Shown here one piece after another: positions 49,871-59,628 of a stretch of 64,000 nucleotides of DNA. Made by a program: the position numbers and the translations under genes. Positions within the stretch are counted from its first letter, which is position 1. Each line of letters starts with the position of its first letter. A model generated the notes under the pieces. That model ran no database searches. It saw only the letters and a program-made list of their open reading frames with translations, and had not been told where the DNA came from. Origin of the DNA: Aquimarina sp. AU474 (lineage in GTDB: Bacteria; Bacteroidota; Bacteroidia; Flavobacteriales; Flavobacteriaceae); the NCBI RefSeq assembly GCF_900312815.1, contig NZ_OMPE01000004.1, forward strand, positions 1-64,000, in the 5' to 3' direction.

Positions 49871-51814
49871 TTAATCATTAAGTATCAAAAAAGCGGATCT
49901 TCTGTTTTCTTCATGATCCTTTTCTGTACAACGTGTTGAATAACCTTTTCCGCATTTATTCAATAATTGTGATTCGCCATAACCAATATAGCTAGGAATT
50001 CGATCTTCACTAATTCCTCGAGACAAAATATAATTTCTGGTAGATGTTGCTCTTCTTTGTGATAGTTTTAGATTATACGAATTACTACCACGGCTATCAG
50101 TATGAGATTCAATTTTTATAATCATCTTAGGATTATCTTTCATCACATTTACAATATTCTCTAATTCGTATGCGGCATCTGTACGTATTTCAGATTTATC
50201 AAAATCGAAGAAAATAGGATTGATAACGATTTCTTTATCTATAATTAAAGGTGTTAAAAACAGGTCTAATTTGATTTCTTCTTTATTAATTGTGGTGGTT
50301 GTAAATTCTTTAGAGTCGGGTTTGTAATTTACTTTAGTGCCAAGAATAGAAAAGGTTTTTCCGCATGGGATATCTTCAAAAATATAGTTCCCTTCTTTAT
50401 TCGATTGCGTGGTATTAATAATTTTACCCGTTTGATCAATAATTTGCACAGTCACATCACCTAGTGGTTCCGAGGTTTGTTTATCATAGGTTGCACCAGT
50501 TAAAACTTGTTTGCATTGGTAGCTGTCAAAAGTATAAATGTCATCACTTCCTTTTCCCCCAGGCCTATTAGATGAAAAATATCCAGAATTACCAATTGGG
50601 TTAGAAAAAAAAGCAAAATCGTCATAACCACTATTATACGGTGCTCCAATATTCTTAATTTCGATATCTTCATCTACTTCTTTTTTTAGGATATCAGACA
50701 TATAAATATCTAGTAATCCTAAGTTGATATGACTGTCTGAAGAGAAGTACAATGTAGAATCTTTGGCGACAAAAGGAAACACTTCTCGACCCACTGTATT
50801 GATTCTATCTCCTAGATTTTTTACTGGGCCAAAAGAACCATCCTCATGAATAGCTACTTTATATAGATCTGATTGCCCATAACCACCCTCTCTATCTGAT
50901 ACAAAATATAGTGTTTTTTCATCAGGACTTAATGCAGGATGACCGGTAGAGAATGTTTTACCATTAAAGGGTAATTCTTGAATGTTTGTCCATTGGTAAT
51001 TTTTAAATTGTGCTCGATACAATTTTAAATTAGAGTTACCTTCTTTGTCATAAGACGTTCTCTTTCTCTTATTGGTATTGTTTCTAGTGAAATATAATGT
51101 CTTCCCATCATTGGTAAGAACTAAAGCCCCTTCGTGCTCATTCTTTAAATTTATGATGTCAGAAGAAAGAGGAGCAATTGTGCTAACGGCTACTATAGAG
51201 TCAATTCTTTCAATATTGGCTTGATAAATATTTAAATAAGGTTCTCCGTTCCATTTATAGATTTTTTGCTTCTTGTAAATACTATCATTTGATCTAGACG
51301 AAGAAAAATATAATTTTTCTTTTCGTTGAAATCCACCAAAATCAGAATACGTACTATTCGAACTTAAATTTATTACACGAACATGAATGTCTTTCGGAGT
51401 AGATAATTCTTGAAACTTGGCTAAGCTTACATTCTCAAAAATTTTAGAACGTCGATTGTTTTTTTGATGCTTTTTAAGTACCTCGAGCCATTGGTTTGCT
51501 TCATCATAATGCCCTAAACTTCGAGAAGTTTGTATGTATTTGTATATATACTCAGGTGAAATATTTTTATACCTGTTTACTGCTTTTTTGTACCAAAAAT
51601 AGGCTTGTTCAGAATTAGAATTGTTATAATAACAATCTCCGATTCTAGATAAAATATGTAGGGTACTATCCTCTTTCTTTAGAGCTTCTTGATATAATTC
51701 TTGAGCTTTTAAGTATGCAAAATCTTTGAAATATTTGTCGGCTACCTTTGATTTTTGAGAATAACCAAAAGTGCCAATCAATAAAATCAATATTAAAAGT
51801 ATGTAGTTTTTCAT
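49871..51814 (-). CDS. OmpA-family protein with TPR and PD40 propeller
   Basis: A 647-residue exported protein. After a signal peptide ending near FGYSQ come TPR helices (about 25-130), a PD40/WD40-like propeller (about 160-425; LYFSSSRSNDSIYK, SPDEKTLYFVSDREGGYGQS), a CarboxypepD_reg-like domain (about 440-510) and a C-terminal OmpA domain that binds peptidoglycan (FDFDKSEIRTDAAYELENIV; ESHTDSRGSNSYNLKLSQRR). This order is usual for the partner of PorP/SprF in adhesin operons linked with type IX secretion. It is 11 bp downstream of porP. Confidence 0.9.
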   Translation of the reverse strand: MKNYILLILILLIGTFGYSQKSKVADKYFKDFAYLKAQELYQEALKKEDSTLHILSRIGDCYYNNSNSEQAYFWYKKAVNRYKNISPEYIYKYIQTSRSLGHYDEANQWLEVLKKHQKNNRRSKIFENVSLAKFQELSTPKDIHVRVINLSSNSTYSDFGGFQRKEKLYFSSSRSNDSIYKKQKIYKWNGEPYLNIYQANIERIDSIVAVSTIAPLSSDIINLKNEHEGALVLTNDGKTLYFTRNNTNKRKRTSYDKEGNSNLKLYRAQFKNYQWTNIQELPFNGKTFSTGHPALSPDEKTLYFVSDREGGYGQSDLYKVAIHEDGSFGPVKNLGDRINTVGREVFPFVAKDSTLYFSSDSHINLGLLDIYMSDILKKEVDEDIEIKNIGAPYNSGYDDFAFFSNPIGNSGYFSSNRPGGKGSDDIYTFDSYQCKQVLTGATYDKQTSEPLGDVTVQIIDQTGKIINTTQSNKEGNYIFEDIPCGKTFSILGTKVNYKPDSKEFTTTTINKEEIKLDLFLTPLIIDKEIVINPIFFDFDKSEIRTDAAYELENIVNVMKDNPKMIIKIESHTDSRGSNSYNLKLSQRRATSTRNYILSRGISEDRIPSYIGYGESQLLNKCGKGYSTRCTEKDHEENRRSAFLILND

Positions 51815-51825
51815 ATGGACAAAGA

Positions 51826-52767
51826 TTAAAAGTACCTTGGGGATCTAACTCGTCGTTCATTAAACAATTCGAACATTAGTAAGATTTCGTGAGTGCCTCC
51901 TACGAAGGGTCTTAAATCTGAAACAAAATGCTCATAGGCGTAACCTACTCTAAATTGCTTTGTTACCTGAAAATCAGCCAAAGCTCCAATTGATGCAGTA
52001 TCTTTATTGTATCTATAAGAGCCTCCAAGCCATAACTTGTCATAAAAAAGAACATTAGCATTTAAATCCATAGAAAGAGGTGCGCCATTAGTTGCTTTAA
52101 ATAAGGCAGAAGGTTTAAGTTTAATATTTGTACTAAGGTCAAAAACATATCCTCCTGTAAAATAATAACTCACACGTTCTAGAGCGATATATTCAACAGA
52201 GGAGGTTTCTGAAGTACGATTATTATCTGTATTGAGTATTCTAGGTGCCGATAGTCCTAGATACCATCTATTCGAATTTAAATATAAACCAGCACCAATA
52301 TTTGGGTTTAATCGGTTTTCATAATTACCAAAAAATGGATCTTCGGTTACAGCAGGATCATTCAATAATTCTTGATCAAGATTGTAGTGTGTAAAACCTC
52401 CTTTAAATCCAAAAGCTAATTTTGTGTCTTCAGAAACTTTAATCGAATAAGAAAAGTCGCCATAAACATATACGTAATTCTCGAAGCCTGGAGCATCACG
52501 AATCACTGATAAGCCCAGACCTATTTTTTCATTGCGTAAAGGAGAATGAATAGACAAAGTTTGAGTTTCTGGCCCTCCTTGTATCTCCGTCCATTGATTT
52601 CTATGTAACCCAACGAGACTTAACGTTTCTCTACTACCAGCATAGGCAGGATTAATGGATATGGTGTTAAACATATACTGCGTAAACTGTGGTAGCTGCT
52701 GCGTATATCCAATCGCACATATACAGAGTATTATTAGCAGAGTAATTTTATTTTTCGCCCCCATCAA
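51826..52767 (-). CDS. PorP/SprF-family type IX secretion membrane protein
   Basis: A 313-residue outer-membrane barrel. Signal peptide ICAIGYTQQLPQ, then FTQYMFNTISINPAYAGSRE, the family signature, and further barrel strands (YYFTGGYVFDLSTNIKLKPS; KLWLGGSYRYNKDTASIGAL). PorP/SprF-type proteins hold a partner adhesin at the cell surface after its export by T9SS. It is 6 bp after the giant adhesin gene, so its cargo is almost surely that protein. Confidence 0.93.
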   Translation of the reverse strand: MMGAKNKITLLIILCICAIGYTQQLPQFTQYMFNTISINPAYAGSRETLSLVGLHRNQWTEIQGGPETQTLSIHSPLRNEKIGLGLSVIRDAPGFENYVYVYGDFSYSIKVSEDTKLAFGFKGGFTHYNLDQELLNDPAVTEDPFFGNYENRLNPNIGAGLYLNSNRWYLGLSAPRILNTDNNRTSETSSVEYIALERVSYYFTGGYVFDLSTNIKLKPSALFKATNGAPLSMDLNANVLFYDKLWLGGSYRYNKDTASIGALADFQVTKQFRVGYAYEHFVSDLRPFVGGTHEILLMFELFNERRVRSPRYF

Positions 52768-52773
52768 TTTTGT

Positions 52774-55700
52774 TTATTTAGTTCCTATATATAAAGCACT
52801 ACTAATTGGCTCTAACCCACTATTATTTAGGGTTACAATGGCATAATATGTACCACTAGGAATTTGATTCGCAGATCCCAATGATGATCGGTTTGCTGTA
52901 CCATTCCAATCATTTTGATAATCATTTGATTTATATATAATCGCTCCCCAACGATTTAAAATTTTCACATCAATAATATATCCGCAATCTTCTACACCAT
53001 TAACAACAAAATATTCGTTAAAGGAATCTCCATTTGGAGTAATTACTTTTGAGATTTTCACATCACCATCGCCGCCACAAGTAAATACAGCACACCTGTT
53101 ATGAACTTCAATTGAAGCTTCTAGATAAATGGGACAGACTAAATCATCAATGGTGTAGCTAAAAGTGATTGTTTCAGAATCATCTTCATTTATAAGTTCT
53201 ATCGAAAGCGGGTCGAAGAAGTTGTTATCTACAACTACAGCATTTCCAGATACTACTTCCCATATTCCATTAGTATTAAAATCTCCTTCTAATAAATTAA
53301 ACAAGTCAAAAACTTGAGATTCTATTTCATCAACGGCACATAAGCTTGTGTCATTAGTGGCTATCGAATTATTTTCAATATTTATTCTGGCATTTAGTAT
53401 TGATACATTACCACAATCATCGGTTATTGTGTACTCTACAAGTAGTGCTCCGTCAACAATATTATTAAAATCATAATCAGAATCAACTGTAGACGAAGAA
53501 CTCGAATTACAATTATCAGATGCACATATCTCTAAAGCAATTACATTATTAGTATTCCATTGATCAGCGATTTCTTCAGAATTAGAAACAGAGCAAGTCA
53601 ATGTCAAATCTTCGATTTCACAATTAGTTAAGTCAGGAGGAGTAGTGTCTATTAAAGTAAGTGTGACGGTTACTGTTGTCGTTGCACTGTCATTAGTTAT
53701 GGTATATGTCACTTCGATGCTTCCGCTTTCTCCACAGGTGCTTACTAAATTATCAAAATTGTAATTAGATGTTATTAGACTAGTGTAATCGTTACCGCAA
53801 ATATCGGTTACACAAGATTCTAATTGAGAGATGTTATCGGCATTCCAGATATCGGCTATCGTTTCGTTATTATCTCCATCACATTCTATTGTTTCATCTG
53901 TTACATTACAATTTGTAAGATCTGGAGGAGTGAAATTTGAAATTGTAAAGTATACAGTTGCTTGATCACATGCACTGGGAGAGTTATCGTCACAAACGGT
54001 ATATACAAAACTATCTGTACCAATAAATCCTGGATTTGATGTATATGTAAATGTACCGTTCGTGTTTAACAAAAGCGTTCCGTTTTGAGTAGTTACAGTA
54101 GGTGTTGTATCTACAGTTTGGATATCTCCTTCGGGATCAAAATCGTTGTCTAGTACATTGCCAGTAATGTTGTCGCAGGCTATAAAATATGCATCATCAT
54201 TGGCAAAGGTGTTGTTGCCTTGATTGCTAATTACCGTAATAGTTACAATAGCAGTGTCGCATAATATAGGGTTACCATCATCACATATAGTATACTCAAA
54301 AGAATCTTCTCCTGTAAATCCGATAGGAGGGGTGTAGGTAAATAATCCTGTAATATGATCTATATTTACGATAACACCTTCAATAGTGGTTACAGTAGTT
54401 GTGGTGACTACAATTGTATCTCCATCAGGATCAAAATCATTAATGAGAACATTACCATTTACTGGTGTATCTATTTCTGTAATAGCAGTATCAGGATTCG
54501 CTACAGGTGGATTGTTTTCAGGATTTCTAATAGGGAGTACTTCTATATATACAGTAGCAGTGTCACAGGCAACAGGATTACCATTGTCGCATATAGTATA
54601 TTCAAAAGTATCCTCACCGACAAATCCGCTAGGTGGTGTGTAGGTATATACTCCAGTATTGGGATCAATAGTAACGAGAACTCCTTGAGTTGTTGTTACG
54701 GTAAGAGTAGTTACTGTTTGCGTATCTCCTTCAAGATCTTCATCGTTCGTTAATACATTACCAGAAACAGGAGTGTCAATAAAAGTATTATTGATATCAA
54801 TTATAGCAAGAGTACAGTTGGATAAAATCTCTGTCGTTATTGTTGAAGTACAATTATTTGCATCACGTATGGTTATGGTATGACCTCCAGAGGCAATGTT
54901 GGTAAAGATATCATTATTTTGATATGTAACTCCATTGTCAATTGAGTACGAATAAGGTGGAGTGCCACCGGTACCAGCAACAGCTATAGTTCCGGTGCCT
55001 TCGCATATAATATCTGTTGTTGAGGTAATTATTACTGAAACCTTATCATCGGGTTGTGTAATTATATTTGATCTTTGAATCGAGCAGTTGTTAGAATCGG
55101 TAATGGTAACAGAATAAGTTCCCGCTATTAGATCATTTAGATCTTCAGATAAAGCTCCATTACTCCAAGTATATGTGTATGGGGGTGTTCCATTACTTAC
55201 GGTTAAATCGATAGCTCCAGTTGCTTCTCCGTTGCAGGATACATTAGTAACAGTAGTAACTGCATCGAGATCACAATTTATAATTGTAATAGTGACTATT
55301 GCAGTATCACATGCTATAGGGTTACCATTATCACATACAGTATATTCAAAAGTATCTATACCTGTAAATCCGCTTGGTGGAGTATAAGTATATATGCCGG
55401 TATTAGGGTTAATAGTAACTAGAATCCCTTGATTGGTTGTAATACTAGTCGTTGTTACCGTTTGTATATCGCCTTCAAGGTCTTCATCATTGGTTAATAC
55501 ATTACCAGAAACAGGAGTATCAATAAGAGTAGTATTCGTATCATCAACTGCCATTGTGCAATTGGATAAAATTGTAGTAGTTACGGTCGAAGTACAATTA
55601 TTTTTATCACGTATAATTACGGTATGATCTCCTTGAGAAAGATTGGTGAAGGTATCATCGTTTTGATATGTAGCTCCATTATTAATAGAATACGAATAAG

Positions 55701-56436
55701 GAGGTGTTCCACCAGTGCCGCTAACTATTATTGTACCTAAATCATTACATATAATATCGTCTTTTGAGGATATTGTTATAGAAACCTTGTTGGTAGGTTG
55801 AGTGATTGTATTTGATTGTTGAATCGAGCAATTATTAGAATCGGTAATGGTTACAGAATATGTTCCGACAGCTAGATTGTTTATATCCTCAGAAGTTGCG
55901 CCATTACTCCATGCAAATGTGTATGGAGGTGTACCTTCACTTACTGTTACATCTATAGCCCCTGTAGTCTCTCCATGACATAAAATATTTGTAGCCGTAT
56001 TACTAGCTTTAAGATTACAATTGGCAAGACATTGAATAGTAACACTTCTTGTTATTTGAGCTCCATTGGCATCGGTAACTGTTACGCTATGGGTTTCGCT
56101 TGTAAGGCCAGTAGCAGTAATAGTAGTTTGATTTCGAGCAGATGCACTCCATTGATACGTATATCCTCCAGCACCTCCTGATGCAACAGCTTCAGCAATA
56201 CCATCACAACATATTCCCGTTGTAGTGGCATCCTGTACTTTGATTATAGTAAGGCTTAAAGGATTTGTAAAGTTAGAACGTTCATCAAACTTGGTGGTAT
56301 TTCCAATAATCGATGAGGTATTTTCTAGTCTATAAATACTATCTCCATAAAGAAATGAAGAAGAAGAAAATAATATAAAAATATAAATAAGCAAAATGTC
56401 CCTCTTACGAAAGAGGAGTAAAGTAATAATTTTCAT
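52774..56436 (-). CDS. Giant repeat adhesin with T9SS type B (CHU_C) sorting domain
   Basis: A 1220-residue surface protein with an N-terminal signal and a basic start. The chain has SprB-like repeats (NNLAVGTYSVTITDSNNCS), GTPPYSYS-type domains, and cadherin-like/Big_9-type domains (DTPVSGNVLTNDEDLEG; IDTPVNGNVLINDFDPDG). Residues 139-386 and 387-634 are two copies of one 248-residue unit. Cys-rich domains with PPDLTNCxxxDxTxxC occur at about 838 and 945. The last 100 residues are the CHU_C/gliding-motility sorting domain (ITPNGDSFNEYFVVNGVEDC; KILNRWGAIIYKS). It is the first gene of an operon with porP and the OmpA gene. Open frames on the opposite strand are shadows of the repeats. Confidence 0.93.
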   Translation of the reverse strand: MKIITLLLFRKRDILLIYIFILFSSSSFLYGDSIYRLENTSSIIGNTTKFDERSNFTNPLSLTIIKVQDATTTGICCDGIAEAVASGGAGGYTYQWSASARNQTTITATGLTSETHSVTVTDANGAQITRSVTIQCLANCNLKASNTATNILCHGETTGAIDVTVSEGTPPYTFAWSNGATSEDINNLAVGTYSVTITDSNNCSIQQSNTITQPTNKVSITISSKDDIICNDLGTIIVSGTGGTPPYSYSINNGATYQNDDTFTNLSQGDHTVIIRDKNNCTSTVTTTILSNCTMAVDDTNTTLIDTPVSGNVLTNDEDLEGDIQTVTTTSITTNQGILVTINPNTGIYTYTPPSGFTGIDTFEYTVCDNGNPIACDTAIVTITIINCDLDAVTTVTNVSCNGEATGAIDLTVSNGTPPYTYTWSNGALSEDLNDLIAGTYSVTITDSNNCSIQRSNIITQPDDKVSVIITSTTDIICEGTGTIAVAGTGGTPPYSYSIDNGVTYQNNDIFTNIASGGHTITIRDANNCTSTITTEILSNCTLAIIDINNTFIDTPVSGNVLTNDEDLEGDTQTVTTLTVTTTQGVLVTIDPNTGVYTYTPPSGFVGEDTFEYTICDNGNPVACDTATVYIEVLPIRNPENNPPVANPDTAITEIDTPVNGNVLINDFDPDGDTIVVTTTTVTTIEGVIVNIDHITGLFTYTPPIGFTGEDSFEYTICDDGNPILCDTAIVTITVISNQGNNTFANDDAYFIACDNITGNVLDNDFDPEGDIQTVDTTPTVTTQNGTLLLNTNGTFTYTSNPGFIGTDSFVYTVCDDNSPSACDQATVYFTISNFTPPDLTNCNVTDETIECDGDNNETIADIWNADNISQLESCVTDICGNDYTSLITSNYNFDNLVSTCGESGSIEVTYTITNDSATTTVTVTLTLIDTTPPDLTNCEIEDLTLTCSVSNSEEIADQWNTNNVIALEICASDNCNSSSSSTVDSDYDFNNIVDGALLVEYTITDDCGNVSILNARINIENNSIATNDTSLCAVDEIESQVFDLFNLLEGDFNTNGIWEVVSGNAVVVDNNFFDPLSIELINEDDSETITFSYTIDDLVCPIYLEASIEVHNRCAVFTCGGDGDVKISKVITPNGDSFNEYFVVNGVEDCGYIIDVKILNRWGAIIYKSNDYQNDWNGTANRSSLGSANQIPSGTYYAIVTLNNSGLEPISSALYIGTK
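54535..55278 (-). repeat. 744-bp in-frame repeat, copy 2
   Basis: This codes residues 387-634 of the adhesin. It repeats residues 139-386 with no net insertion or deletion (period 248 residues), and stretches such as AATACATTACCAGAAACAGG (near 54752) recur exactly in the other copy, which points to a fairly recent duplication. Confidence 0.75.
55279..56022 (-). repeat. 744-bp in-frame repeat, copy 1
   Basis: This codes residues 139-386 of the adhesin: a SprB-like repeat, a GTGGTPPYSYS domain and a DTPVSGNVLTND domain in that order. The same order, with similar DNA, follows in copy 2. Confidence 0.75.
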
Positions 56437-56911
56437 AGGCCCCCGTTTTTTTGATTTTCTTAAAAGAAAATCCCCAAATTTTTTATTATCTAAAGATTTG
56501 TTATCCTACTCTTTAGACACAAGAAATATAATTAAGTCACACTTTTTTGCATGAAACATTTTTTTAATTAATTGCACAGAAAATAATTCCATACTTAATC
56601 AATACATTACTTTAATGTAATATATTATACTTTCTATAGGGGGGACTATATATTTTGGGGAAGTTTATATAGAGAAACTTTTAAACGAATAATTAAAAAT
56701 TATACTCGCCATAAGTATGATGTAAATATAAGGATAAAATTGAATTAATTTTCAAAAAAAGTAATCACTTTTTAAGTTTAATTATTTTTTTCATGGAATT
56801 TGTATCACCTCTTAACTTACTAATTTTATAGGAGCATTTTAATAGTTTTAAGTTGCTAAATTTTAGTCGTTTTTTTTGATGTACATAAAACATTGCTAAA
56901 ATCTGATTCCA
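56437..56911. other. Intergenic region between adhesin operon and fabI
   Basis: About 475 bp without a gene. GATTTTCTT AA AAGAAAATC (56453-56472) is a perfect 9-bp inverted repeat in the leader of the adhesin gene, and TACATTA CTT TAATGTA (56603-56619) is a 7-bp dyad that might be an operator. I see no clear -7 element for the adhesin operon on the minus strand. Confidence 0.45.
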
Positions 56912-56944
56912 TTTGTTGTGATATTGGTCGTTTTGTTATCTTTA
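56912..56944 (+). promoter_or_regulatory. Promoter of fabI
   Basis: TTTGTTG (56912-56918) and TATCTTTA (56937-56944) are separated by 18-21 bp. The -7 element has one mismatch. The transcript should start near 56950, leaving a leader of about 30 nt. Confidence 0.6.
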
Positions 56945-56979
56945 CCCTCTGTATAAACATACTTTAATTTACATACTAA

Positions 56980-57798
56980 ATGTCACACAACTTATTAAAA
57001 GGTAAAAGAGGGATTATTTTTGGAGCTCTTGATGAGAGTTCAATCGCCTGGAAAACTGCAGAACGTGTCTTTGAAGAAGGCGGAAGCTTTGTACTTACAA
57101 ATGCTCCTGTAGCCATGAGAATGGGTGCTATTAATACTCTTGCAGAGAAAACTAATTCTCAGGTTATACCTGCAGATGCTACGTCATTAGAAGACTTAGA
57201 AAACCTTGTAGAGAAATCTATGGAGATTTTAGGAGGTAAAATAGATTTTGTTTTACACTCTATAGGTATGTCAGTAAATGTTAGAAAAGGCCGTCATTAT
57301 ACTGATCTTAATTATAGTTTTAGTGAAAAGGGTTGGGATGTTTCTGCACTTTCTTTTCATAAAACAATGCAAACATTATATAAAAAAGACGCCATGACCG
57401 AATGGGGGAGTATCGTTGCATTGACGTATATGGCTGCTCAAAGAGTATTTCCCGATTATAATGATATGGCTGATAATAAGGCATACTTAGAATCTATAGG
57501 GCGTAGCTTCGGGTATTTCTTTGGTAGAGATAAAAAAGTTAGAGTAAATACAATTTCGCAATCTCCTACACCTACTACAGCAGGAAAAGGAGTTAAAGGA
57601 TTTGATGGGTTTATAGAATATGCCGATAAGATGTCTCCTTTAGGTAATGCAACAGCAGGTGAGTGTGCGGATTACACGATAACATTGTTTTCTGATCTAA
57701 CAAAGAAAGTTACGTTACAAAACTTATATCATGATGGTGGTTTCTCTAATATGGGAGTAAGTCAATTAGTGATGGATAAGTTTATGGATGAAGAATAA
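56980..57798 (+). CDS. fabI: Enoyl-[acyl-carrier-protein] reductase (FabI)
   Basis: FabI reduces trans-2-enoyl-ACP with NADH, the last step of each fatty-acid elongation round. The 272-residue short-chain dehydrogenase has LLKGKRGIIFGALDESSIAW (the FabI-type nucleotide loop), DFVLHSIGMSV, and the catalytic Tyr and Lys in TYMAAQRVFPDYNDMADNKA, with NTISQSPTPTTAGKGVKGFD in the substrate lid. The gene stands alone with its own promoter and terminator. Confidence 0.96.
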   Translation: MSHNLLKGKRGIIFGALDESSIAWKTAERVFEEGGSFVLTNAPVAMRMGAINTLAEKTNSQVIPADATSLEDLENLVEKSMEILGGKIDFVLHSIGMSVNVRKGRHYTDLNYSFSEKGWDVSALSFHKTMQTLYKKDAMTEWGSIVALTYMAAQRVFPDYNDMADNKAYLESIGRSFGYFFGRDKKVRVNTISQSPTPTTAGKGVKGFDGFIEYADKMSPLGNATAGECADYTITLFSDLTKKVTLQNLYHDGGFSNMGVSQLVMDKFMDEE

Positions 57799-57818
57799 TA
57801 TTTTTTTATAAGTATATA

Positions 57819-57858
57819 TAAAAAACCTTAGTCTTTGAGATTAAGGTTTTTTGTTTTT
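57819..57858. terminator. Bidirectional terminator between fabI and LytTR regulator
   Basis: AAAACCTTAGTC, five bases, GATTAAGGTTTT, one mismatch pair in the upper stem, with A runs to the left and T runs to the right. It serves fabI and, on the other strand, the LytTR operon. Confidence 0.85.
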
Positions 57859-57914
57859 AAAAAGATAGGTAAAGTACTAATAGGATTAAGTTTTAGTTTT
57901 TACGAATACCATAT

Positions 57915-58592
57915 TCAGTTTTTTAAAACCGCAATAAATTTTTCTTTGTATGTTTTACCAATAGGAATAATAGTATTCTCTATAAAAACTTGATTCCCTG
58001 ATACCTTTTCTATCTTATCTAAATTCACAATGTACGATCTATGAGTACGAATAAAATTGAATTCTGATAGTTTTTCTTCCCAATTTTGTAAACTGTCCAA
58101 AATAAGAATTTGTTTATCTACAGTAACTACTTTTACATAATCAATTTCGGCTTTAAGAAATAAAATATCTTCTATCGTTGTTTTGTAAATTGTTTTATCT
58201 GCATATAAAAATAGTTGCTCATTTTTATCCTTTTTTAAGGTAAGAGTTTGTTCTCTAATTCGCATAATTGCTTTGTAAAAACGTTCATAAGAATAAGGTT
58301 TAACCAAATAATCAATTACAGCTTCTTCAAAGGCTTCGATTGCATATCCAGGAAAAGCAGAAGTAACAATCACTTTAGGAGGTTGATGTAATGTTTTTAA
58401 AAATGATAATCCGTTTAATTCGGGTAATTGTATGTCCAAAAACAAAAGATCTATTTTTTGCAACTGTGATGGTGGTACATCCAAACCACTTTCATAAACT
58501 CCTAATAAATTTATGAAAGGAGTTTTATCTATATAACCTTGCAAAATTTCAACGGCCGAAGCTTCGTCTTCTAAAATTATACATTGTATCAT
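57915..58592 (-). CDS. LytTR-family response regulator
   Basis: A 225-residue two-component regulator. The receiver domain has IILEDE, the phosphorylated D53 in LLFLDIQLPELNG, the Ser/Thr in IVTSAFPGYAIEAF and Lys in VDYLVKPYSYERF. The LytTR DNA-binding domain covers about residues 128-225 (LKAEIDYVKV; FIRTHRSYIVNLDKIE; IPIGKTYKEKF). It overlaps the kinase gene by 4 bp and is the last gene of the receptor operon. It is a good candidate to bind the direct repeats at 62718-62747 in front of the operon. Confidence 0.94.
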   Translation of the reverse strand: MIQCIILEDEASAVEILQGYIDKTPFINLLGVYESGLDVPPSQLQKIDLLFLDIQLPELNGLSFLKTLHQPPKVIVTSAFPGYAIEAFEEAVIDYLVKPYSYERFYKAIMRIREQTLTLKKDKNEQLFLYADKTIYKTTIEDILFLKAEIDYVKVVTVDKQILILDSLQNWEEKLSEFNFIRTHRSYIVNLDKIEKVSGNQVFIENTIIPIGKTYKEKFIAVLKN

Positions 58593-59608
58593 AATTGAAT
58601 TTCTAAGGTTACTGTAAAGTGATTTTTATTCTTTTCAATTTGTAATTGATGTTTTTTAGGGTATAATAGAGTTAATCGTTCCTTGGTGTTTTTGAGTCCA
58701 ATACCACTTTCTTTCCATTCTGTATCTATTGTTTGTTTTGCCCTTTCTTCAAAAGGATTTTGACAAAAGAAATACAGGGTGTGATTGTGCACCTTGATGT
58801 CAATCTTAATAATGTGATTTTGTCCTTTTATGATACTCGAATATTTAAAAGCATTTTCTACAAAACCTATAAGTAAAAGAGGAGCTATTTTTTGTTTGTC
58901 ATCATCAATAGATCGAGAAAAATCGACCATTATTTTATTTGATAAACGTTCTTCTTGCAAATTGATGTAATCGTTAAGATGCTGTAGTTCTTGATCTAAG
59001 GAGACAAATTCTTTTTGTCCTTCGTGTAATACATATCTAAACGTGTTTGAAAGTTTAAGTATTAGATTAGGAGTTTTGTCATCTTTCTTTAATGCGTTAG
59101 CATAGATGGTGTTTAATGTGTTAAATAGGAAATGAGGATTAACTTTTGCTTTTAGTATATTTATTTCGGCCTGTTGCTTTTCTTGTGTTAACCGATCTAT
59201 TTCAACTTGTTTTTTATATACGTTTTTTACTGAGTAGACGGTAAAAAAAATAACTCCAAAGCTAAGGTATGTAAGTGAATTAGCTATGAAATGTATCCAG
59301 AAATGAGTTTCGCCTTTATGAAAGAAACGATCAAAATATTCATAAGTGATTACATTTAGTATGAAAACAAGTATTACCAAAGGAATATGCCTGATTTTAC
59401 TTTTCTTTGGAAAGAACCATAGATATAAAAAGTAGGAAATTGTCATTTTAAACAACAGAGAATTTAGTTCATGCCAGAAAGACATCATGTAGCCTCCTTC
59501 TTTTTCTAGGTATTTAATATAGGGGTAAGCCAATACTATTGCCCAAAGTAATACATGAAAATAGATTTCTGCTTTTAGAAATTTTTGATAAATATTTTTA
59601 CTTTCCAT
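58589..59608 (-). CDS. LytS/YpdA-type sensor histidine kinase
   Basis: A 339-residue kinase with four predicted N-terminal transmembrane helices (about residues 15-135, no periplasmic domain of size) and a short coiled coil (about 138-155). The His_kinase signature is LKAKVNPHFLFNTLNTIYAN with the phosphorylated His; the ATPase part has LLLIGFVENAFKYS and GIGLKNTKERLTLLY. It pairs with the LytTR regulator (overlap 4 bp) and is 20 bp after the jelly-roll gene. With no sensor domain of its own it may sense the envelope or work with the neighbouring receptor. Confidence 0.93.
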   Translation of the reverse strand: MESKNIYQKFLKAEIYFHVLLWAIVLAYPYIKYLEKEGGYMMSFWHELNSLLFKMTISYFLYLWFFPKKSKIRHIPLVILVFILNVITYEYFDRFFHKGETHFWIHFIANSLTYLSFGVIFFTVYSVKNVYKKQVEIDRLTQEKQQAEINILKAKVNPHFLFNTLNTIYANALKKDDKTPNLILKLSNTFRYVLHEGQKEFVSLDQELQHLNDYINLQEERLSNKIMVDFSRSIDDDKQKIAPLLLIGFVENAFKYSSIIKGQNHIIKIDIKVHNHTLYFFCQNPFEERAKQTIDTEWKESGIGLKNTKERLTLLYPKKHQLQIEKNKNHFTVTLEIQL

Positions 59609-59628
59609 TAATAAGGGTAAGTTACATT

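Noticed and set aside
52774..56436. Several long open frames on the plus strand inside the adhesin gene
   Set aside because: They follow the repeat structure of the minus-strand gene, have low-complexity Val/Ser/Thr-rich products, and lack homology or start context; they are shadows.
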